Source: Pomphorhynchus laevis (lineage: Eukaryota; Acanthocephala; Palaeacanthocephala; Echinorhynchida; Pomphorhynchidae). From it: a stretch of DNA of 64,000 nt. The DNA is taken from assembly GCA_012934845.2 (NCBI GenBank), contig WNNJ02001687.1, positions 1-64,000 of the forward strand, given 5' to 3'. Made by a program: the position numbers and the translations under genes. The notes beneath the pieces are model-generated. The model was not told the DNA's origin and searched no databases. It worked only from the letters and a program-made list of their open reading frames with translations. Positions within the stretch are counted from its first letter, which is position 1; every line of letters starts with the position of its first letter. Shown here one piece after another: positions 1-11,349 of the stretch.

Positions 1-1
1 C

Positions 2-1150
2 AACCAGGCAGGCTTTGTGCGCAACTGTGGAGCCATCGATGCAATACACTCAGCCAGACTACTCCTTGAAAAGCACAGAGAGAAGAAGCAGCCCCTCCAT
101 GTAGCTTTTCTGGACCTTGAGAAAGCGTTCGACAGAGTACCTCATAAGCTTATATGGTACGCTTTGAGACGCAGAAAAGTACCGGAGGAATTGATCGAAT
201 GGGTGAAGATGTTGTACAAAGGAACGACGAGCAATGTGCTAACAGCAGCGGGAAAATCCAGAGAATTTCCAATCTCAGTCGGTGTGCACCAAGGATCTGC
301 ACTCTCCCCATTACTATTCATCATAGTTATGGACGTGATTACGAAAGACCTTCTAAGACAAGCACCATGGACCATCCTGTATGCCGACGATGTTATGCTG
401 GTATCTAAAGACAAACATGACCTCGAGCAACAAGTTCAGCAATGGCACGATCGCCTGGCACAGTTTGGGTTGAAACTGAACACAGCCAAAACAGAGTACA
501 TGACGACGAACCAGAACGAAGATGTAAGCATATCAGTTAATGGCGTGCTCCTGCCAAAGACAACTGCGTTCAAATATCTGGGATCAGTCATCTCCAGCAC
601 AAGAGGAGTGGCAAAAGACGTCACCACTCGCATCAACGCAAGCTGGACAAAATGGAGAGCAGCCACTGGAGTTTTGTGCGACAAACGCATGCCAGACAAA
701 CTCAAATCGAAGTTCTACAGAAGCGTAATACGGCCTGTAGCAATGTACGGTGCTGAGTGCTGGGCAATGACAGCAGAAGCAGAACGTAAGCTTGGATGCA
801 TGGAAACCAAAATGCTAAGGTGGATCGCAGGAAAGACTCGCCTAGATCATGTCCGTAACGAAGACATCCGCAAGCGATTTGGCGTAGCACCCATAGCAGA
901 CAAACTGAGAGAATCAAGGCTGCGATGGTATGGACATGTAATGAGGGCAGACGTGAACACATTAGCGCAGGCACCATTTCAAATCGAGGTCGACGGAAAG
1001 AGACCAATAGGAAGACCACAGAAAAGATGGATGGATACCCTTCTTAAGGACATGAAAATGGTCGGACTCACGCCCAAAGACGCAGCAAAGAAGGCATTTT
1101 GGCGTCAACGATCGTGGCAAGCGGACCCCGTCATACGGGATAAACGCTAA
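2..1150 (+). CDS. RTE-type LINE reverse transcriptase, 5' part outside window
   Basis: An open frame runs from the window edge to a TAA at 1148-1150. Numbering from the GTG at 17, the RT palm shows motif A FLDLEKAFDRVP (31-42, Asp33), motif B QGSALSPLLF (92-101) and motif C YADD (122-125). A thumb/connection region follows, then the C-terminal GRPQKRWMD segment typical of RTE-type LINEs. The AP endonuclease that should precede the RT would lie left of the window. The stop is followed by a short (AAG)n run at 1149-1166, the kind of simple-repeat tail RTE elements carry. The frame has no internal stop and is visibly GC-richer than the surrounding AT-rich DNA, so this copy looks younger than the other LINEs here. 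The protein resembles RTE copies abundant in parasitic nematodes; that comparison is from memory. Confidence 0.9.
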   Translation, partial: NQAGFVRNCGAIDAIHSARLLLEKHREKKQPLHVAFLDLEKAFDRVPHKLIWYALRRRKVPEELIEWVKMLYKGTTSNVLTAAGKSREFPISVGVHQGSALSPLLFIIVMDVITKDLLRQAPWTILYADDVMLVSKDKHDLEQQVQQWHDRLAQFGLKLNTAKTEYMTTNQNEDVSISVNGVLLPKTTAFKYLGSVISSTRGVAKDVTTRINASWTKWRAATGVLCDKRMPDKLKSKFYRSVIRPVAMYGAECWAMTAEAERKLGCMETKMLRWIAGKTRLDHVRNEDIRKRFGVAPIADKLRESRLRWYGHVMRADVNTLAQAPFQIEVDGKRPIGRPQKRWMDTLLKDMKMVGLTPKDAAKKAFWRQRSWQADPVIRDKR

Positions 1151-1166
1151 GAAGAAGAAGAAGAAA
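1149..1166 (+). repeat. (AAG)n 3' tail of the RTE element
   Basis: About five GAA/AAG units directly follow the RTE stop codon, as expected for the 3' terminus of RTE-clade LINEs. Confidence 0.75.
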
Positions 1167-1224
1167 ATGAATAAATTTCCAGAATATAAGTACGTACGAT
1201 TTTAGTACGCTTTATACAAATCTA

Positions 1225-1375
1225 AATTTATCAGATATTAAAAAAGCGTTAAAATATTAATTAATCCTTTATTTGGAAAAGGATATTTATGTTTTAATAA
1301 CTATAACGCCTATCTTACAAAAATTAAACCATCAAATAAATATAAATATATGGATAAAATAAAATTGATGAAGCC
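1225..1375 (+). mobile_element. Naiad-like PLE fragment (RT middle)
   Basis: Broken frames match the RT segment DIKEALVKLINLIFGK through NKYKYMDKIEL seen in the better copies at 20655-22083 and 40486-41052. No flanking parts of the element are retained. Confidence 0.7.
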
Positions 1376-1379
1376 TAAA

Positions 1380-1735
1380 AACGTAATTGACGTAAATACT
1401 TAGAGAGATAATATATTCAAGCATAAACACCCACATTCCAATTACAGTATTTCGAATATAAAAATTTTAATTGATAAACTGAACAATTAGAACATTTTGA
1501 ACTTTCGAGAGAAAACCTGCGATTACCATAAAATCTACTACTCCATGCGGATTGAATATCAGACATAGCGACCACACTGACGTTTCATTAACGACTGCAC
1601 TGTCGCTGAAATTCAAACTTTTATCGAACCGCCGTGTCATTTGAATAGGCACCAATTTTCTTTTGTACAAAACTTGACAGAACTGAATGAGCCAGTCAAC
1701 AATAGAATCGAGTCGAATATGCACACATTAAGCCA
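1380..1735. other. No gene seen
   Basis: AT-rich sequence with short spurious frames only. It lies between a Naiad-like fragment and the start of an RLE-type LINE remnant. Confidence 0.5.
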
Positions 1736-1739
1736 AGGG

Positions 1740-3270
1740 CGGCTACAGTGCTCAGTTTGTTTGCAGGCTATTCCACTCTAACTCTCTTGGAGTGGTACGA
1801 AAACACGGTCCAACGCCAGGCTGTCGTGGTTCTGGACTTGAGCCTGTCATATGTTCATACAACACTAACTTGAACAGGTTTATTCGTGAGCCTGCCGTAT
1901 CCACCGGCGAAAGCACCGATCACTCTCTTTGAGCTGAGCTGCTATCTGAGAATTTCGTGTACGAAAGCACAAACTGCTAGAACGCTTGATCTTGCCTACC
2001 TAGAGTCATTGATAATTGGCCTGGTATGGTATGTTGACCTAGAGCATGCGTTGCTTTGATACTGACAGATCTTGTTAACGCTATTGTCTCGAATCCTTCC
2101 GACGATACCACATGGGAAAGCATGATATGTTTCTACAAGTCGTCTTACTTATTCCCCGGAAAGATTCTGATTTAGCTGAATGAAGATGATTCTGCTTATC
2201 AATATGGCCAGTAACATCTACAATGGCTATATCAACATCTCTATCAAGACCTACCAATCCGCCTCCCCTCAAGTCCATAAAAAGTGAAGACCATCTGATA
2301 CGTAAAGTCATAGAAAGAGTCGAAGATGAAGATATTTGAGGAGACCTTAGTACGTTATGCATTCAGCATAATGCGGACTCTTAAATCAACTTTCGCCGCT
2401 TTCAGGCAAAACACCCTGACAGGCGAATACCTAATCCTTCATACAATTTCCCGCCGACGCAACTAGCCCAGCTGCTATCGCTGAGTCAGTTTGCTGGGCA
2501 CAAGGTTCTTTCTCTCATCATCGGCTGGTTGACCGACAGCCTTAGTCCTGCTCATCTGAGAGACTTTGCCATACCGGACCACCTGCACTCAGACTGACCG
2601 CGTCACTAGTAGCCTGTTAAACATTTTGTTATCAGACAATATACCGACCTCAATCTTTTCAATCGTTAGAATGGCCAAATTACTAGCCTTTCGCAAGTTG
2701 GAAAAGCTACCTTGATTGCAGTAGGCTTTACAATAAGGCGGGTAGCCTCAAAAATCGCAGGCAAGCACGCCATATAGGTGATGGTTAACGGGCTAGTCCC
2801 AGTCTAGCTCAAGGTTGGTGTTTTGCGAGTAATTGAGGTAGCAATTCACGCGACAATATCGTTTCTACGTTGCATAACTGTCAGCTCACAAACGCTGGTA
2901 AAACTTGATTTCCGCAATGCGTTTAAGTGCATCAAGGTTGATGTATTTCTGAACTGTGCTTCCAGAGAAATACCAGATATCCTTATCTTACGTTCACATG
3001 TGGTATAATAAGCTGACTCTTTTTTAGGCGACAACATCGTTGAGTAAGGCTTTAACAAGAAGACCAATAAGGCTTTAACAAGAAGACCAATAAGGCTTTA
3101 ACAAGAAGACCCACTCTGCTTACTTATGCTTTGTCTTGTAGTTAACGACTTGCCACAAAGCCTAAGCCCCAATCTAAACATATGGTATCTGTATGACTAC
3201 GTACTGCGTGGATTTATTTCGTCTCCGGTTTATCATGTCTCAAATTACATCTGACAAAATACGTTATTAG
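1740..3270 (+). mobile_element. RLE-type LINE, family Y, degraded 5' half
   Basis: Pieces in several frames give an N-terminal zinc-finger-like start (CSVCLQA, then RKHGPTPGC), an N-terminal domain, IAVGFTIRR (the IRPIAVG motif of this RT group), KLDFRNAFKCIKVD (RT motif A, about 2905-2945) and a decayed YLDD-like region near 3185-3205 (IWYLYDY). Several frameshifts and stops interrupt it, and a 23 bp minisatellite sits between motifs A and C. Family knowledge: LINEs with this RT carry a C-terminal restriction-like endonuclease, missing here. The sequence passes directly into a different LINE at about 3280. Confidence 0.6.
3045..3112. repeat. Three tandem copies of a 23 bp unit
   Basis: The unit TAAGGCTTTAACAAGAAGAC plus CAA occurs three times almost identically, inside the RT region of the family Y LINE. 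It looks like a local replication-slippage expansion after the element died. Confidence 0.9.
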
Positions 3271-3279
3271 CATGTAGAA

Positions 3280-5190
3280 CTGTCATGGAAAAACGGACTC
3301 TTTGATCTTAGGTCGAGTTGTGTTGAATTATTGCACTTTTGTTATCGTAACAATTTGTGCATAGCCAATACCATGTTTGAAGATAAATAGATCCATAGAT
3401 GCTCTTGGCTTTAGGATTCTCTCAGTCAAATATCAATGATCGATTTTGTAATTGTTTCATCTGATCTGTGAAGGTTTGTTCTAGACGCTAGTGTGAAAAG
3501 AGAGGATGAGCTGTCAACCGATTACTACCTTGTAGTTAGTAAGTTACGATGACATAATCTTATGGTAGTCAAGTCTGGTAAATTCAAACGTTGTTCTTTG
3601 ACAGATGTTTCTGTCAAAGAACGTTTATCTAGCTACGTCTATTAGGACTTCTCTCTGTTGCCAGAAGAGGTGAAGAACAATTATCAGTAATGAGATATAT
3701 TCAGATTTTCGCATGCTAAAGCAAACGTGAAAAGTTGTGGCTCTAAGGCCTTAGGTGCTTGTCGCATAGAGTATACTCAAACTGCTTGATGGACATTAAC
3801 AGTTAGAGATTTTGACCAACAGAAGAAGCTGGCTTATAAAGCAGCTTTGTCAGATAAATCAGTGGAAGCTGTATTCAAGTACCAAAGAACGGAGAGAGTG
3901 GGTGGTTGTACCTATCTTTAAAAAAGGTGACTGAAGAGTTTGTCCAATTATCAAGGCAGCATTACTCATAAGTTAAAGAAACTTCATATAGTTGAGGGAC
4001 AGTTGCAAGTTGAACAATGCGGCTTTCGCCATTTTGTAGAACTACGGATCATATCTTCTTCTCTATTAACTATTCTTGAATGGTCTTCGGAGTTCCCTCA
4101 ACTGGTCTACGTGTGGTTTTAGATATGGAGAAAGCGTTCGACCGCGTTCCGCAAGAAATGTTGTGGGAGGTACGAAGAATAATGGTGTAGCACACTATCT
4201 TCGGGTAGCTGTGGCTTCTCTGTATGAACAAAGCTTGATTTGTGTTTGTGTTCTAGGTAGAAAGTCTGAATCTTTTTCATTAGGTGTTTTTGCTTGGTGA
4301 GGATTGTTCTATGTCTCCACTTTTGTTCTTTGTTTACAAAGACAAAATTATGAGACAGGCTGCTCTGACAGATGTCAGTCTTTAGTTCAGTTCCATCAGA
4401 ATATCATCTCTACTATTTGCAGATGATGTTGTCTTGTTGGTTTTGTGTTCTGAGGACACTCAATGCTTACTAGACCGATTTACGACGTAATGCCAAGCCG
4501 TAGAGATGTTGATTAGTACATCGAAGACGGTTTCTATGTTTCCGTCTCGAATTCAAGTGTCAATGCCGACGCGGATTGGGGAAAATTTTCTTCCTGGTGT
4601 GTCGGACTTTAATTATCATGGGGTATTGCCCTCGAGGGACGGGAGGAACATCAGGGTGATTGAGAAGCCGATCTGTGTAGCTAATGCAGCCATGCGTTCT
4701 TTGGACATGTCTGCCGTGGTGAAGCAGTAGTTGAGTCTTCGGGCCAAACTTTCGATTTACCACACATTCTTCGTTCCTATATTAACTTGTAGTCATGAAC
4801 TTTTGGTTATTACCGATAAAATAAAATCTCGGATACATTCGACTGAAATAGGGTTCATTCGCGGTTTGGCGTTTTTAGTCTTAGATATAAGGTTAGGAAT
4901 TCAGTCATGCAGATAAACTCGGAGTAAAGTCGCTGCTGCTTTACATCGAAGAAAGTCAGTTGAGATGGCTAGTCCACGTTCTGATGATGTCTAGGGATCG
5001 CTTTCCTCGGAGGGTTTTCATGATCGGATTCTCTTGAAAGATACTTCGAGGTAGACATTGATACCTGTAGAGAGATCACATTTCAAAACTGGCCGAAAAA
5101 TGCATTGGGCTGTCTGAAAGATAACTCCGGTTTGTCGCCCATGATCGTGATGTTTTGAGTAGTTTGGTTGACAGGAAAAATCTGTTGTAA
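3280..5190 (+). mobile_element. APE-type LINE, family N, degraded copy
   Basis: Order of pieces: the end of an AP endonuclease (CVELLHFCYRNNLCIANTMF, then SMIDFVIVSSDL, 3310-3480); a linker (VKSCGSKALGACR); RT fragments SNYQG, EQCGFR, LSPLLFF (about 4310) and SSLLFADDVVLL (FADD at 4416-4427); then AKLSIYHTFFVPILT and the C-terminal tail. It is the same family as the minus-strand copy at 29560-32521. Many stops and frameshifts. This group of LINEs is very abundant in fishes and many invertebrates; the exact clade is uncertain. Confidence 0.75.
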
Positions 5191-5700
5191 TATTATAATT
5201 TTTTCTTGTTAAGAAATTGTTGTTGTAGTTTTTGACATGTATATATTAAATTACCTTTATGAATTTGTAGAAAGCCGATATCATTATATATTATCGCAAT
5301 TCTTAAAATTTCGTTATTTAATGTATTGTATTTTATATTGTATGGTATACATGAATTCTTATGCAAAAATGTGTTTTTTTGTCGATTAATATATGTCATC
5401 GTTACAATATAATATAAAATTTACTATTTTCTGTTTGATGATATTTTATATAATTAATATAAAGTTAAAAAATATAATTTCAATTTAAAATAAAAATCAA
5501 TTTTTGTGAATATTCGTTGTATACCGTCGTATATTCGTTAAATATACGTCATATATTGGTTGTGTATAGGTCATATATTTTGAAATATACGTTGTCAAAG
5601 GATTAGAGGTCATCAGGTGGAGCTGCTATGCTATCAGGTTTTATCCTCTATTCCTCGACCGAACATAGCAGCGGTGCCAAAACATGGAATTACGTATTTC
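5190..5700 (-). mobile_element. Naiad-like PLE fragment: RT end plus 3' tail
   Basis: The minus strand encodes FLHKNSCIPYNIKYNTLNNEILRI..NDIGFLQ, the conserved C-terminal part of the Naiad-like RT (5190-5400). Diverged AT-rich tail follows to about 5600, including short repeats around CGTCATATATTGG. A structured 3' block (5605-5709) abuts it but may belong to the neighbouring copy. Confidence 0.75.
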
Positions 5701-5709
5701 CTCTGATGA
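5605..5709 (-). ncRNA. Naiad 3' structured block, copy A (diverged)
   Basis: Contains the outer arm TCATCAG/CTGATGA and the stem CTGCTATG/CATAGCAG. The pseudoknot partners found elsewhere as GGCCCC/GGGGCC are decayed here (TTATCC/GGTGCC). Sense strand is minus, as for the adjacent RT fragments. Confidence 0.6.
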
Positions 5710-5710
5710 A

Positions 5711-7260
5711 TCAAATCAGCTAACTAAGTCTACGTATTTAATATAATTATAAAATAAACAAAACATAATAATGCTTAATCAAAACTTAATAATTAATAAT
5801 AAAATAAATAATTGTTATTTGATTTTTATAATTTATATCAAGTTAAAATAAATAATTGAAATTTAAAATAGAAGTCATTTTTATGAATCGATTAATAAAT
5901 AACAGACGTTGTATCATAATAAGGAATAGAGATTAGAGGTCATCAGTAGGAACTGCTATGCTATCAGGTTTAAGCCCCAAACTCCTCTACTCAACATAGC
6001 AGCGGGGCTAAATACGTTTGAAGGACGTATTTCCTCTGATGAAATTTGATTATATAGTATCTTATTCTAATACAAAGTATATTATTTATTATCCATCCAT
6101 AAAAATTTGCCACTTAAGTTTAAATTTATTCTTTATATTATTGTGTTGATTTATATATTTTACTATTTTCTGCTTGATGTTATTTTTATAGTAACCTAGT
6201 TTAAAATATGCATCTATTAAATTATTTAAATGATTTTGAACTAAACCAATATCGTTACATATTGTTGCAATTCTTAAAATTTCATTATTTAATGTATTAT
6301 ATTTTATATTACATGGTATGCATGAATGCTCATGCAAAAATATGTTTCTTGTAAATTTAAATATGTCATCTTCACGATATAAATTAAAAGTAGTTTTAAT
6401 TTATGTTAATTTAAAGCTCATATCAATATATACTATATCATTAATATTGGTTTTATTAAGAATTAGGCTACCTGAATAAATTTATACGCTTATTGAATAA
6501 AAATTGCTAGAATTAAATACACATATATCATCAATGTATCAAACATATTACATACATTTATATAGTTTAGATTTAGTTTTTACACAGTTATGAACAAATT
6601 TATATTCGATAAAGCTTAAAAACAAGTCAGCTGTAATTAAGCTACTATTACCACCCATTGGAACACCTTTTACTTGTCTAAATATATATGCCCCTACTTT
6701 TAAATAATTTTGATTTATCAAAATATTTAAGGATTCTATTAATTCAATTTTATCCATATATTTATATTAATTTGGTGGTTTAAATTTTGTTAGATAGGCA
6801 TTATAATTATTATAACATATATATGTATATCTTTTTCCGAATATAAGATTAATTAATTTTACTAACGCTTCTTTAATGTCTACTAAATCAAGATTTGTAT
6901 AAAGCTTACTAAAATCGTATGTATTTATATTTTGAAAATTTATTCTTTTTGTCTGTTCTAAAAATTCTTTTGTAGAATTAATACTGAAATAGTGTTTTAT
7001 ACCAGTATTAATTTCGATTACCTTGCAATATTTTTTAAAATGTGCTTTAATTACTTTAAGTATTTTATTCATATAGACAGAAAGTGGTTTTAATGTACAT
7101 TTAAACGCACTACATATGAACCTAGGTTTTATTGGATTTTTATGTAATTTTGGATTCCAACATAATATAGGTATAGTTTTATTATCTGATTCAACCTTTA
7201 TACCCTTTTTATCCATTATAGAACAATGACTTGTAATATCAGATTAATTAATTTTTCTAA
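5711..7260 (-). mobile_element. Naiad-like PLE, 3' half (RT, structured block, tail)
   Basis: Minus-strand RT pieces: IKVESDNKTIPILCWNPKLHKNP and STKEFLEQTKRINFQNINTYDFSKLYTNLD (motif A) at 6767-7216; QVKGVPMGGNSS (motif B) at 6548-6757; FLHEHSCIPCNIKYNTLNNEIL and the C-terminus at 6089-6337. Motif C (YIDD) lies in a decayed stretch near 6540. Below the stop come the structured block (5935-6042) and the AT-rich tail ending with AGTTAGCTGATT at about 5711-5722. Two or three disruptions. The endonuclease and CxC linker are missing, as in ordinary 5' truncation. Confidence 0.85.
5935..6042 (-). ncRNA. Naiad 3' structured block, copy B
   Basis: Four paired elements can be read: outer TCATCAG (5940-5946) with CTGATGA (6036-6042); stem CTGCTATG (5953-5960) with CATAGCAG (5995-6002); AGCCCC (5973-5978) with GGGGCT (6004-6009), which crosses that stem as a pseudoknot; and hairpin AAATACGT (6010-6017) with ACGTATTT (6025-6032). 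Compared with the copy at 39766-39872, the first pseudoknot pair changes from G-C to A-T on both sides, and the hairpin changes C-G to T-A/A-T-type pairs compensatorily. Confidence 0.7.
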
Positions 7261-7330
7261 CGTTTCTTTAATATTTACTACATCTAGATTTGTATAAAAG
7301 TACTCAAGTGGTACGTATTTATATTCAGTA
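7225..7330 (-). mobile_element. Naiad-like RT duplicate fragment
   Basis: A second, diverged copy of the motif A region (minus-strand reading of LVDIKEALVKLI and LDLV) joins directly to the RT piece ending at 7216. It looks like a partial duplication or a second insertion. Confidence 0.6.
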
Positions 7331-8455
7331 CCTTAGTTGATCATATCATTAATAATAATCACAATTGATTTTGATGGAAATACTATCTTATCAAAAAAGT
7401 TTGTATATTTAAAAGCAAGATTTTAAAATCGTTTTACATTAGCAAACTAATGGATAACCTAATGATTGTTAATAAAGCTGACTTAATCTTAAAATTAATA
7501 TAAACACATATTTTACTTACATTTAATAATTTAACGTTTTTATTTTGTTTTGCTTTTAATTTTTTTATAACAAAATATGTTTACAATTTATTTTTTAAAA
7601 TGTGTTGGCTTTCCTCTATTTTGTTATTTTTATTTCTTCATTTTTTTGTTTGTTTTTTATTCTTTGTTCTTCTATTTTTATTTGCATTATGTTCTTTTAT
7701 GAATACATATACTTTATACTTTTATTATACATTTTTAGTGTTTCTTTAATTCATTGTTGTGTCTGTCATTATTTGCTTCTGACCATATGATAGAAAGTGT
7801 TACATGAACGAGTGTAAGCAATGATTTTGATTCTAGAAGCAATATACAAACTGACAAGAGACATTATTTAGATGAATTTTTTATTTTTCATTTTTGTAAA
7901 TTTTTGAATATGTTAATAGTTCCTAGCGAAATATCAATTTTTTTTGTCTTTCAACTGATTGTATCTAGATATTTAAAAATTTTAAATACATATAAGGATG
8001 GATATATTTCTTATGATTTATTATTATCGTAATATGATAAAATTAATTTGGTTTTCTGAAATTAATTAAAATTATTTTTTTTCATTTGTTTTATTATAAT
8101 CTGCCAATTATTATTGTTCGGTTTTTGTGAATAACAGTTTTAAAAACTACACTGTCACAATTTTTTCTTTCTTTAGTCATTGCCTATTCAGAGAAACAGT
8201 TTCAAACAGTGTTGTAATGATTCTTCCTGTACTATACGCATATTCTTTACAAGGAAATGAGGTTAACATATTTTATCTTAAATTGAATTTTTATTAAAAT
8301 ATTTTGTATTTTTTTAAGTTTAATCATTATTTTGCAAAAATTTCATTAAGTCATTATTATTCGAATTTTATATTAAGTTAATTTTTTACAGAATCTATTC
8401 ATATTTCAGGGATAATTCAAATTTTTAGCAAAAATCTACAATTTCTACAACTTCT
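7330..8455. other. AT-rich stretch, nothing recognised
   Basis: Very AT-rich with long T runs. The only longer frame (7602-7790) is a low-complexity hydrophobic translation of T-rich DNA. Confidence 0.6.
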
Positions 8456-8459
8456 AGGC

Positions 8460-8700
8460 TGGATGTTCCCCTAGGCTGGAGAAGTCAGCCTAGTGAATAT
8501 TACGTTGAATCACGATACAGACTTTCTGCGATCGAATCTGATCAGCACCTGTGTACTAGTAAGCAAATAATAAGGGTCTAAACGTGACATGTAGGTATGG
8601 GTCAGCAGCGAGACCCACCCAGGCTGATTATTATCGTCCTGCTTTGTCAAGAATGGGAACAATACACTTGAGAATAAAGTTGTGCCAGTTGTTAATTCTT
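8460..8700 (-). repeat. SINE-like interspersed repeat, copy 1
   Basis: The minus strand shares long stretches with 33680-33950 (+): AATCAGCCTGGGTGGGT, GCTGACCCATACCTA, GGTGCTGATC.GATTCGA and the end CACTAGGCTG. GATTCGATCGC in this copy and GATTCGAAAC in the others fit the pol III B-box pattern GRTTCRANNC loosely. No clear A box or oligo-T end was identified, so SINE is a suggestion. Confidence 0.5.
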
Positions 8701-8785
8701 TCGATATATTTAGTCTGTAATTATGATTCCGTATCAGCGAAGAGTACATTGAAACGGAACGTGTTTGGGGTCACTATTAAGTTAT

Positions 8786-8991
8786 CAAAATCGAAATGGC
8801 AAGACGCCCCGCATGAGGTAGAAAATTTATTGAATTATCGATTCCAGTTTGGAATTATCATCAGAAATTGTAAGTACTTAGTGTTCAAGAATGTTATAAC
8901 TGAGTACTTACAATTTCTGATGATTCCAAACTGGAATCGAAAATTCAATAAATTTTCTACCTCATGCAGCGTCTTGACATTTCGATTTTGA
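8786..8991. repeat. Long near-perfect inverted repeat (arms about 90 bp)
   Basis: The left arm (8786-8881) and right arm (8905-8991) are reverse complements with only a few mismatches or small gaps, separated by about 23 bp. A 12 bp direct repeat GCGAAGAGTACA occurs at 8737-8748 and 8995-9006, outside the palindrome on both sides. A foldback or MITE-like insertion with target duplication is one reading; a hairpin-RNA locus is another. Confidence 0.85.
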
Positions 8992-9009
8992 AAAGCGAAG
9001 AGTACAGTT

Positions 9010-9500
9010 CGAAAGTTTGCTTTCTAATGGCATTGATAACTTTTGATTAAAACGAGTCATCCTGTATTGCTTTAAAAAACGAATGCACGTTTGGAGAATG
9101 TTCTGCATAAGCTCTAGTATACTAAATTCTTGGAGACAGTGGCTGAAATTTAGTCTGATATTTAGTTTGATAACTTGTTGCATTTTATTTTTAAGAGTTT
9201 TTGATATAGTCTAGCATCATGGTTAGGAGGAAAGCTGTTGTAAATTCAATCATAATTATTTTTAAGTGCTTTGGTTAATTCGATGCTAGCATTCCTAAGA
9301 ATTTTGTTTCACTTTGACCGCAACTGTCTGATGAAAATATGATCAACGTCAACATTATTTATACACAAATCTTTGTGGAGATGAAGTCCTTTAGATAGAA
9401 CATTGTTCTGAAGGCACGCCGTTAAGAATTGCATATGTGCTTCGGCTTGTGTTTGAAATTGCAGGCTTGGTCTAATCAGCAGGGTTTCACTTGAAACGGG
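9010..9500. other. No gene seen
   Basis: Mixed-composition DNA without an extended frame or a recognisable repeat motif. Confidence 0.4.
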
Positions 9501-9509
9501 ATCACATAA

Positions 9510-9730
9510 TGAAAAATTAGCTTTTATTTTAATAATTGATTTTTATTTTAATAATCATAATTGATTTTTATTTTAAATTTAAACTTGATATAAGTTAAAT
9601 GAAATCAGTTATAAAATTATTAAATTAAAATTAGTTATTATTTAGTTATAATGTTTTTATTAATCATTATGCTTGATTTATAAATAATTTAATATACGTG
9701 GATTATTCAATTATTTGATTATTTAATTAT
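9510..9730 (+). mobile_element. Naiad-like 3' tail remnant
   Basis: Contains ATTGATTTTTATTTTAAATTTAAACTTGATATAAGTT-type sequence followed by the GATTTA and AATATACG words in the order of the Naiad tail, but diverged. No coding part. Confidence 0.45.
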
Positions 9731-10014
9731 TTAATTCCCAATTTCTTATATATAATTCTCTAAGAAGGATTTCCCATTACGAGACCATCGTTTTGTTCAT
9801 ATACCTCTTCATTAAATTTAAAAATTGTTTTATTTGTGCATAAATAAGCAATTCAGTCTACTCTTTAAAACAAAGTTTAAAGGAGTCATCCGAATTTTCC
9901 TCTAATAGTTTTGCAGCTAGCTCAATTGCTTTATTTGTGGTCATAAACAAAACAATTTTTAAATTTGATGAAGATGTAGATGAACTAAACGACGGTCTCG
10001 CATTAACGAAATAT

Positions 10015-10085
10015 CAAAAATAATTACGTCTTTCATTTGATCCAGCTCCAATAATTATTTATTAATTAATAGATCAGTATCAACA
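10015..10085 (+). repeat. Repeat shared with 51040-51110
   Basis: GATCCAGCTCCAATAATTAT followed by TTATTAATTAATAGATC.GT matches the right half of the inverted repeat at 51010-51110, so both belong to one interspersed family. Confidence 0.55.
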
Positions 10086-10299
10086 ATTTAAAAACTATTT
10101 TTCTTATTTTTCTCAGTGAAAGAGCCAACTAATGATTGCATTCTCTCCGAAGCAATTTTAAAAGACAATAAAAATAGTCTTTCATTCAATCTGGCGATTT
10201 GAAAGCACAAATGGAGATCTAAATAAATAAGTATTACACACAGTTCTTGTGTACTACTGAAAAGTAGAGTCAATTCTTTGAGATATATTTCAGATTTGA

Positions 10300-10390
10300 C
10301 GTAGCCAATTGTTGTATATAATTATTTATTATTTATTTTTATTTATATATAGTCTAAAATACGTAGGTTCACTTATCTGATCAGATTTGT
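10300..10390 (+). mobile_element. Naiad-like 3' tail remnant (short)
   Basis: The end AAATACGTAGGTTCACTTATCTGATCAGATT matches (in shorter words) the 3' terminus found at 11310-11340, 28345-28400 and 33040-33070. Confidence 0.55.
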
Positions 10391-10735
10391 TCTACTGACA
10401 AGTTATTGACTAGTGTACTTTGTTTTCTCCGTAATATGACCTCTATCAGAAATACTGAAACTATGTATTATTGTTGAGAACATTCCTATTCCAATTGCCA
10501 ATAATAAATAGCATAGATGAATGTTAGAATTTTATTTAAAAGATGATTGTCATTGCAAATTTTCAGTAACGAACTGTTACCATATTCAGGATGCTAGAAT
10601 AATCATATTTTGCTTTATATAACACCATCAAAATATATAAAATAAATACAATACCCTAAGTCAAAGGTAAATTTAATTTTTCGTTATGTTTTTATCTCTT
10701 TGTTACAATAAACAATTATTGTGAATATTCATTGC
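10390..10735. other. No gene seen
   Basis: AT-rich intergenic or intronic DNA without recognisable features. Confidence 0.4.
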
Positions 10736-10744
10736 TCACACGAG

Positions 10745-10925
10745 TTGTATTCTTTGAGTGGTCGGTTTGATATTATCCTCATGTGGTTTTTTGAATCCTA
10801 TCAGCATCACTGTACACCTTATCAGCAGTGAGCCTACGCCTACATTTCGTGTTTCGGTTCTGTTACTGCATCTGCTGAACTCCTTGTCGCCGAAATGCTG
10901 GCTTATATTTGGCTTATATACCAAA
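10745..10925 (+). repeat. Possible diverged SINE-like repeat copy
   Basis: GATATTATCCTCA and ATCAGCAGTGAGCCTACGCCTAC resemble the corresponding parts of the repeat at 33680-33950, but similarity is patchy. Confidence 0.3.
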
Positions 10926-11115
10926 TTACAATTATATTATATTGAACAATAAACAATTGTATTTGATTTTTAACCTAAAAACATTTTTTGATACTGTTGA
11001 CACATATGGTTTGAATTACTTCAAAAATGGCAACAGATATTGTAAAAATATTTAATAATACGAAAGATTTTAATCGTTTACAGTATCTAATGATAAACGC
11101 ATCAAAATTTTTTTA

Positions 11116-11345
11116 ATAGAGGTCATCACTCCTGATGACCTCTATCCCTCTAATACATCATATACTAATTAAGTCAATTCATACAAATTGATTTTTATTT
11201 TAAATTTAAATTATAAATTTTGTCGTTTAATAAATATAAATCTTATAAACTCTTTTATAATTATTTATTATTTATAATAATTTATTTTAAATTTATATAG
11301 TATAAAATACCTTGACTCAGTTATCTGATCTGATTTCGAAAAATG
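11116..11345 (+). mobile_element. Naiad-like tail headed by an inverted junction
   Basis: A perfect 13 bp inverted repeat (11116-11128 and 11133-11145, spacer CTCC) is made of the AGAGGTCATCA end of the structured block facing itself. The usual plus-strand tail follows and ends TTATCTGATCTGATTT near 11340. Confidence 0.65.
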
Positions 11346-11349
11346 TTTT

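Noticed and set aside
7602-7790. Small membrane protein
   Set aside because: Hydrophobic residues come from T-rich DNA; there is no conservation or regulatory context.
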